Shown here in pieces: positions 62,270 to 64,000 of a DNA stretch of 64,000 nt. Numbering within the stretch: position 1 is the stretch's first letter; the number at the start of each line of letters is the position of its first letter. The notes beneath the pieces are model-generated. The model made no database searches. It was given only the letters and a program-made list of their open reading frames with translations, and had not been told where the DNA came from. The position numbers and the translations under genes are program-made. The DNA is from Clostridia bacterium. GTDB taxonomy: Bacteria > Bacillota > Clostridia > UBA1381. The stretch lies in contig CAADTH010000064.1 in the NCBI GenBank assembly GCA_900751885.1, forward strand, positions 345,675-409,674, in the 5' to 3' direction.

Positions 62270-62464
62270 ATGCTGGTAACGATTGACCGCTTTGAGGGAG
62301 AATTTGCTGTGGTAGAATGTCCTGACCGCAGGATGGCAAACCTTCCGAAAATTCTGGTTCCGGACGCAAAAGAGGGCGATGTCATATCAATCGAGCTTTG
62401 CGAGGATGAAACAAATAAACGCAAAAGAGAAATTAGCGGTCTCATGGACGACTTATTCAAATAA
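62270..62464 (+). CDS. DUF3006 protein
   Basis: 64 residues: MLVTIDRFEGEFAVVECPD, LPKILVPDAKEGDVISIEL, ending with charged helix. AGGAGG precedes the ATG. DUF3006 proteins form a small beta-barrel and accompany ComEC-like MBL hydrolases. Confidence 0.88.
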   Translation: MLVTIDRFEGEFAVVECPDRRMANLPKILVPDAKEGDVISIELCEDETNKRKREISGLMDDLFK

Positions 62465-62478
62465 AGGGGATGTACAAA

Positions 62479-63144
62479 ATGGATGAAACTGTATTATACG
62501 ACCTTTCCTACGGCTTATATGTCGTAGGAGCTACCAAGGAAAACATGCCGGAGGGGTGTCTTGTGAACACCGTATTTCAGATTACAGCATTCCCTCCTGC
62601 TGTTGCGGTGAGTATCAACAATGACAATTACACCTGCGCATGTATCAAAAACACGCGCGAATTTTCTGTCTCTATCCTCACTGAGCAAACCAGCCCAAAG
62701 GTGATTGGCACATTTGGCTTCAAATCTGGAAAAGACACAGATAAATTTGATGGAATCCCTTACCATACCATCTCTGGGGGTCTGCCGGTTTTGTCAGAGC
62801 ATGTATCCGGCTGGCTTCACTGCAAGGTCGATAATATGGTGGATGTCGGTACGCATACCATTTTTGTTGCGACGGTGGCAGATACTGGTCACGGCACAAA
62901 GGATGAGACACCGATGACATATGCGTATTACTATGATGTCATCAAGGGAAAAGCGCCGGAAAACGCACCGACCTACAGAAAGGAGCCGAAAAAAGAGATG
63001 AAAGAGGAAGAAAAAAAGGGCAGGGATTATGTCTGCACGGTATGCGGATATGTTTACCGCGGCGGAGATTTTGAGGATTTGCCGGACAGTTGGACTTGTC
63101 CGATTTGCAGTGTGGGAAAAGATAAATTTAGACCAAAGGAATAA
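62479..63144 (+). CDS. hrb: Flavin reductase-rubredoxin fusion (high-molecular-weight rubredoxin type)
   Basis: Start ATG 62479 after AAAGGGG (62470 overlaps that site). 221 residues: FMN-binding flavin-reductase domain (~1-155; LSYGLYVVGATKENMPEGCLVNTVFQ, ISGGLPVLSEHVSGWLHCKV), charged linker, C-terminal rubredoxin (~178-221) with YVCTVCGYVYRGG and WTCPICSVGKDKF, four Cys for iron. Hrb-type proteins pass electrons to flavodiiron proteins for O2/NO detoxification. Confidence 0.92.
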   Translation: MDETVLYDLSYGLYVVGATKENMPEGCLVNTVFQITAFPPAVAVSINNDNYTCACIKNTREFSVSILTEQTSPKVIGTFGFKSGKDTDKFDGIPYHTISGGLPVLSEHVSGWLHCKVDNMVDVGTHTIFVATVADTGHGTKDETPMTYAYYYDVIKGKAPENAPTYRKEPKKEMKEEEKKGRDYVCTVCGYVYRGGDFEDLPDSWTCPICSVGKDKFRPKE

Positions 63145-63148
63145 GAGA

Positions 63149-63186
63149 AAGAACCTCTTGTATGATGCTACAAGAGGTTCTTTTTG
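63149..63186 (+). terminator. Terminator after hrb
   Basis: AAAGAACCTCTTGTA / TACAAGAGGTTCTTT stem followed by a T-run. Confidence 0.9.
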
Positions 63187-63433
63187 TTTGTTGAATTTGC
63201 CATCTTATTCATCAATAGATAACTGGGCGCTTCGCCCCACGTTTCGGGTGTTGTGTTCTAATGGACTATCCTTAGCCCAGATCCCCTTTTCTTGCGTAAG
63301 AAAAGGGGCGTAATAGCACCGGAAAGAAATCCGGCGGCGAAGCCGATTTTGCGAAGCAAAATTGCTGAAGAATGTCTAAGGGGGATATCCCCCTTAGAAA
63401 ACCTCCTTACCAACCGATTCTCTCGCACTATAT

Positions 63434-63474
63434 ATTGGTGCGGCACGCGTGCCGTAATTTTGATTGGAGCACGA
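63434..63474. repeat. 41-bp repeat with palindromic core, copy 1
   Basis: ATTGGTGCGGCACGCGTGCC followed by GTAATTTTGATTGGAGCACGA; the core GGCACGCGTGCC is a perfect palindrome. Confidence 0.75.
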
Positions 63475-63579
63475 AGAAAGGTGGGAGCGTATTAGGTTTT
63501 ATGTTCTACGGCAGAATGGGGGGATATCATTTTGATTGGTGGGCTGGTGCGTTTGCCAACTTGTTCTGTCGCTTTATCC

Positions 63580-63620
63580 ATTGGTGCGGCACATGTGCCG
63601 TGATTTTGATTGGCGCACGA
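63580..63620. repeat. 41-bp repeat with palindromic core, copy 2
   Basis: ATTGGTGCGGCACATGTGCC followed by GTGATTTTGATTGGCGCACGA; core GGCACATGTGCC keeps its palindrome although both central bases differ from copy 1. Confidence 0.75.
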
Positions 63621-63639
63621 TTATGTCACATGTTTTAAG

Positions 63640-64000
63640 TTAGTGTTCTTTTTCGGAGTTTAGCCAACTGTTTATTTCTTCTTGATCTTTTTTCTCTTTC
63701 TTTTCCTTCGTTTCTTCGGAAGCCGGCAGTTCACGTGCATCCCAGCAATCAGCCTTAGTGAGGTACGCAATAAATTCATCAACGATAGTTTCGTCCCAAG
63801 TAGAAAGAATGCGCTGTACAACTGCGCCCTCAATCACTTGTTTTGCCCGTCCCTCCATGTAATAGCATTTTGTCATAAATACCAGGATAAGACTGGGAAA
63901 ATCCGCCTTTGCAAGACTCTTTAGTGCAGATACCCATTTGCGCCGCTTTGCCCTGGTGTCCGTATCGGTAATCGCCGGATTGCACAGCATTTTCCACTCA
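63640..64000 (-). CDS. Unidentified protein, 5' end beyond the window
   Basis: The frame is open to the window edge (upstream codons read EWK before the ATG at 63990), so only the C-terminal ~119 residues are seen. A basic N-part (TRAKRRKWVSALKSLAK) is followed by two hydrophobic helices (FPSLILVFMTKCYYMEG) and an extremely charged tail (EETKEKKEKKDQEEINSWL). I recognise no family; phage-like or element origin is possible given the repeats beside it. Confidence 0.55.
   Translation of the reverse strand, partial: EWKMLCNPAITDTDTRAKRRKWVSALKSLAKADFPSLILVFMTKCYYMEGRAKQVIEGAVVQRILSTWDETIVDEFIAYLTKADCWDARELPASEETKEKKEKKDQEEINSWLNSEKEH

Larger units (their letters stand above)
63145..63639. other. 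Gene-free region with palindromes and repeats
   Basis: Holds the hrb terminator, perfect hairpins at 63283-63308 (CCCCTTTTCTT arm) and 63376-63397 (CTAAGGGGGAT arm), TTTTGCGAAGCAAAA at about 63347-63362, and two 41-bp repeats. No gene with support. Confidence 0.6.

Overview
The window reads as the chromosome of an anaerobic, endospore-forming member of the Clostridia (Bacillota). It carries spoIIR, sleB-ypeB and a spore-type manganese catalase, a complete Na+/H+-pumping Rnf complex (rnfCDGEAB), a ferredoxin-linked 2-oxoacid oxidoreductase, rubredoxin and P-loop ATPase genes, S-layer-homology and BspA-like surface proteins, and Gram-positive sigma-A promoters with strong ribosome binding sites. 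I cannot name the genus from the sequence alone.

Layout. 1-13.3 kb is core genome: the 3' part of gatB, a glucose-type PTS permease, a Mn-catalase/CotJC-like gene with a small ORF in front of it, an aconitase-isocitrate dehydrogenase-GntR operon (oxidative arm from citrate to 2-oxoglutarate), a BspA-like leucine-rich-repeat surface protein, rluB and a D,D-carboxypeptidase. At 13.34 kb lies tRNA-Pro(CGG) with a consensus promoter.

13.4-27.1 kb is a genomic island bounded by two near-identical ~65-bp direct repeats that consist of the tRNA-Pro 3' end plus its terminator. It contains a large serine recombinase lacking its catalytic domain, a truncated CRESS/HUH-type Rep protein with a strong candidate rolling-circle origin (perfect 12-bp stem, loop nonamer TCGTATTAC), small element genes and Xre regulators. 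An AT-rich insert (about 14.87-18.15 kb) carries an AraC regulator and a GH115-like alpha-glucuronidase; its two edges coincide with the truncation points of the recombinase and of Rep. The right part (20.8-27 kb) is AT-rich and looks like a defence cargo: a SLOG-fold protein, a UPF1-like SF1 helicase with a C-terminal DUF2726 nuclease-like domain, an HNH endonuclease and a DUF4062 protein.

27.5-41.2 kb: a 1,725-residue secreted protein combining dockerin, Pro-Thr linker, M26-like zinc peptidase, cohesin-like and SLH domains; metal homeostasis genes (CDF exporter, ZIP transporter, CadA-like P-type ATPase, separate HMA metallochaperone, ArsR repressor with operator); a minimal sufCB pair; and a redox operon (rhodanese lipoprotein, Rrf2 regulator, CcdA-TlpA fusion) with a perfect promoter overlapped by a palindrome. 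41.4-46.5 kb: RNase J, then the sporulation/germination genes ypeB, sleB and spoIIR, the last two behind divergent sigma-F/G-like promoters. 46.5-56.3 kb (all minus strand): 2-oxoacid:ferredoxin oxidoreductase operon, RseC, recN-argR-nadK, and a VanR/VanS-like two-component system with a D,D-carboxypeptidase. 56.4-63.1 kb: rnfCDGEAB followed closely by a ComEC-like metallo-hydrolase, a DUF3006 protein and a flavin reductase-rubredoxin fusion. The last 0.8 kb holds palindromes and 41-bp repeats and the end of an unidentified gene that runs off the window.

Metabolically the genes fit together: aconitase and IDH make 2-oxoglutarate, the 2-oxoacid oxidoreductase reduces ferredoxin, and Rnf couples reduced ferredoxin to NAD+ and ion export.
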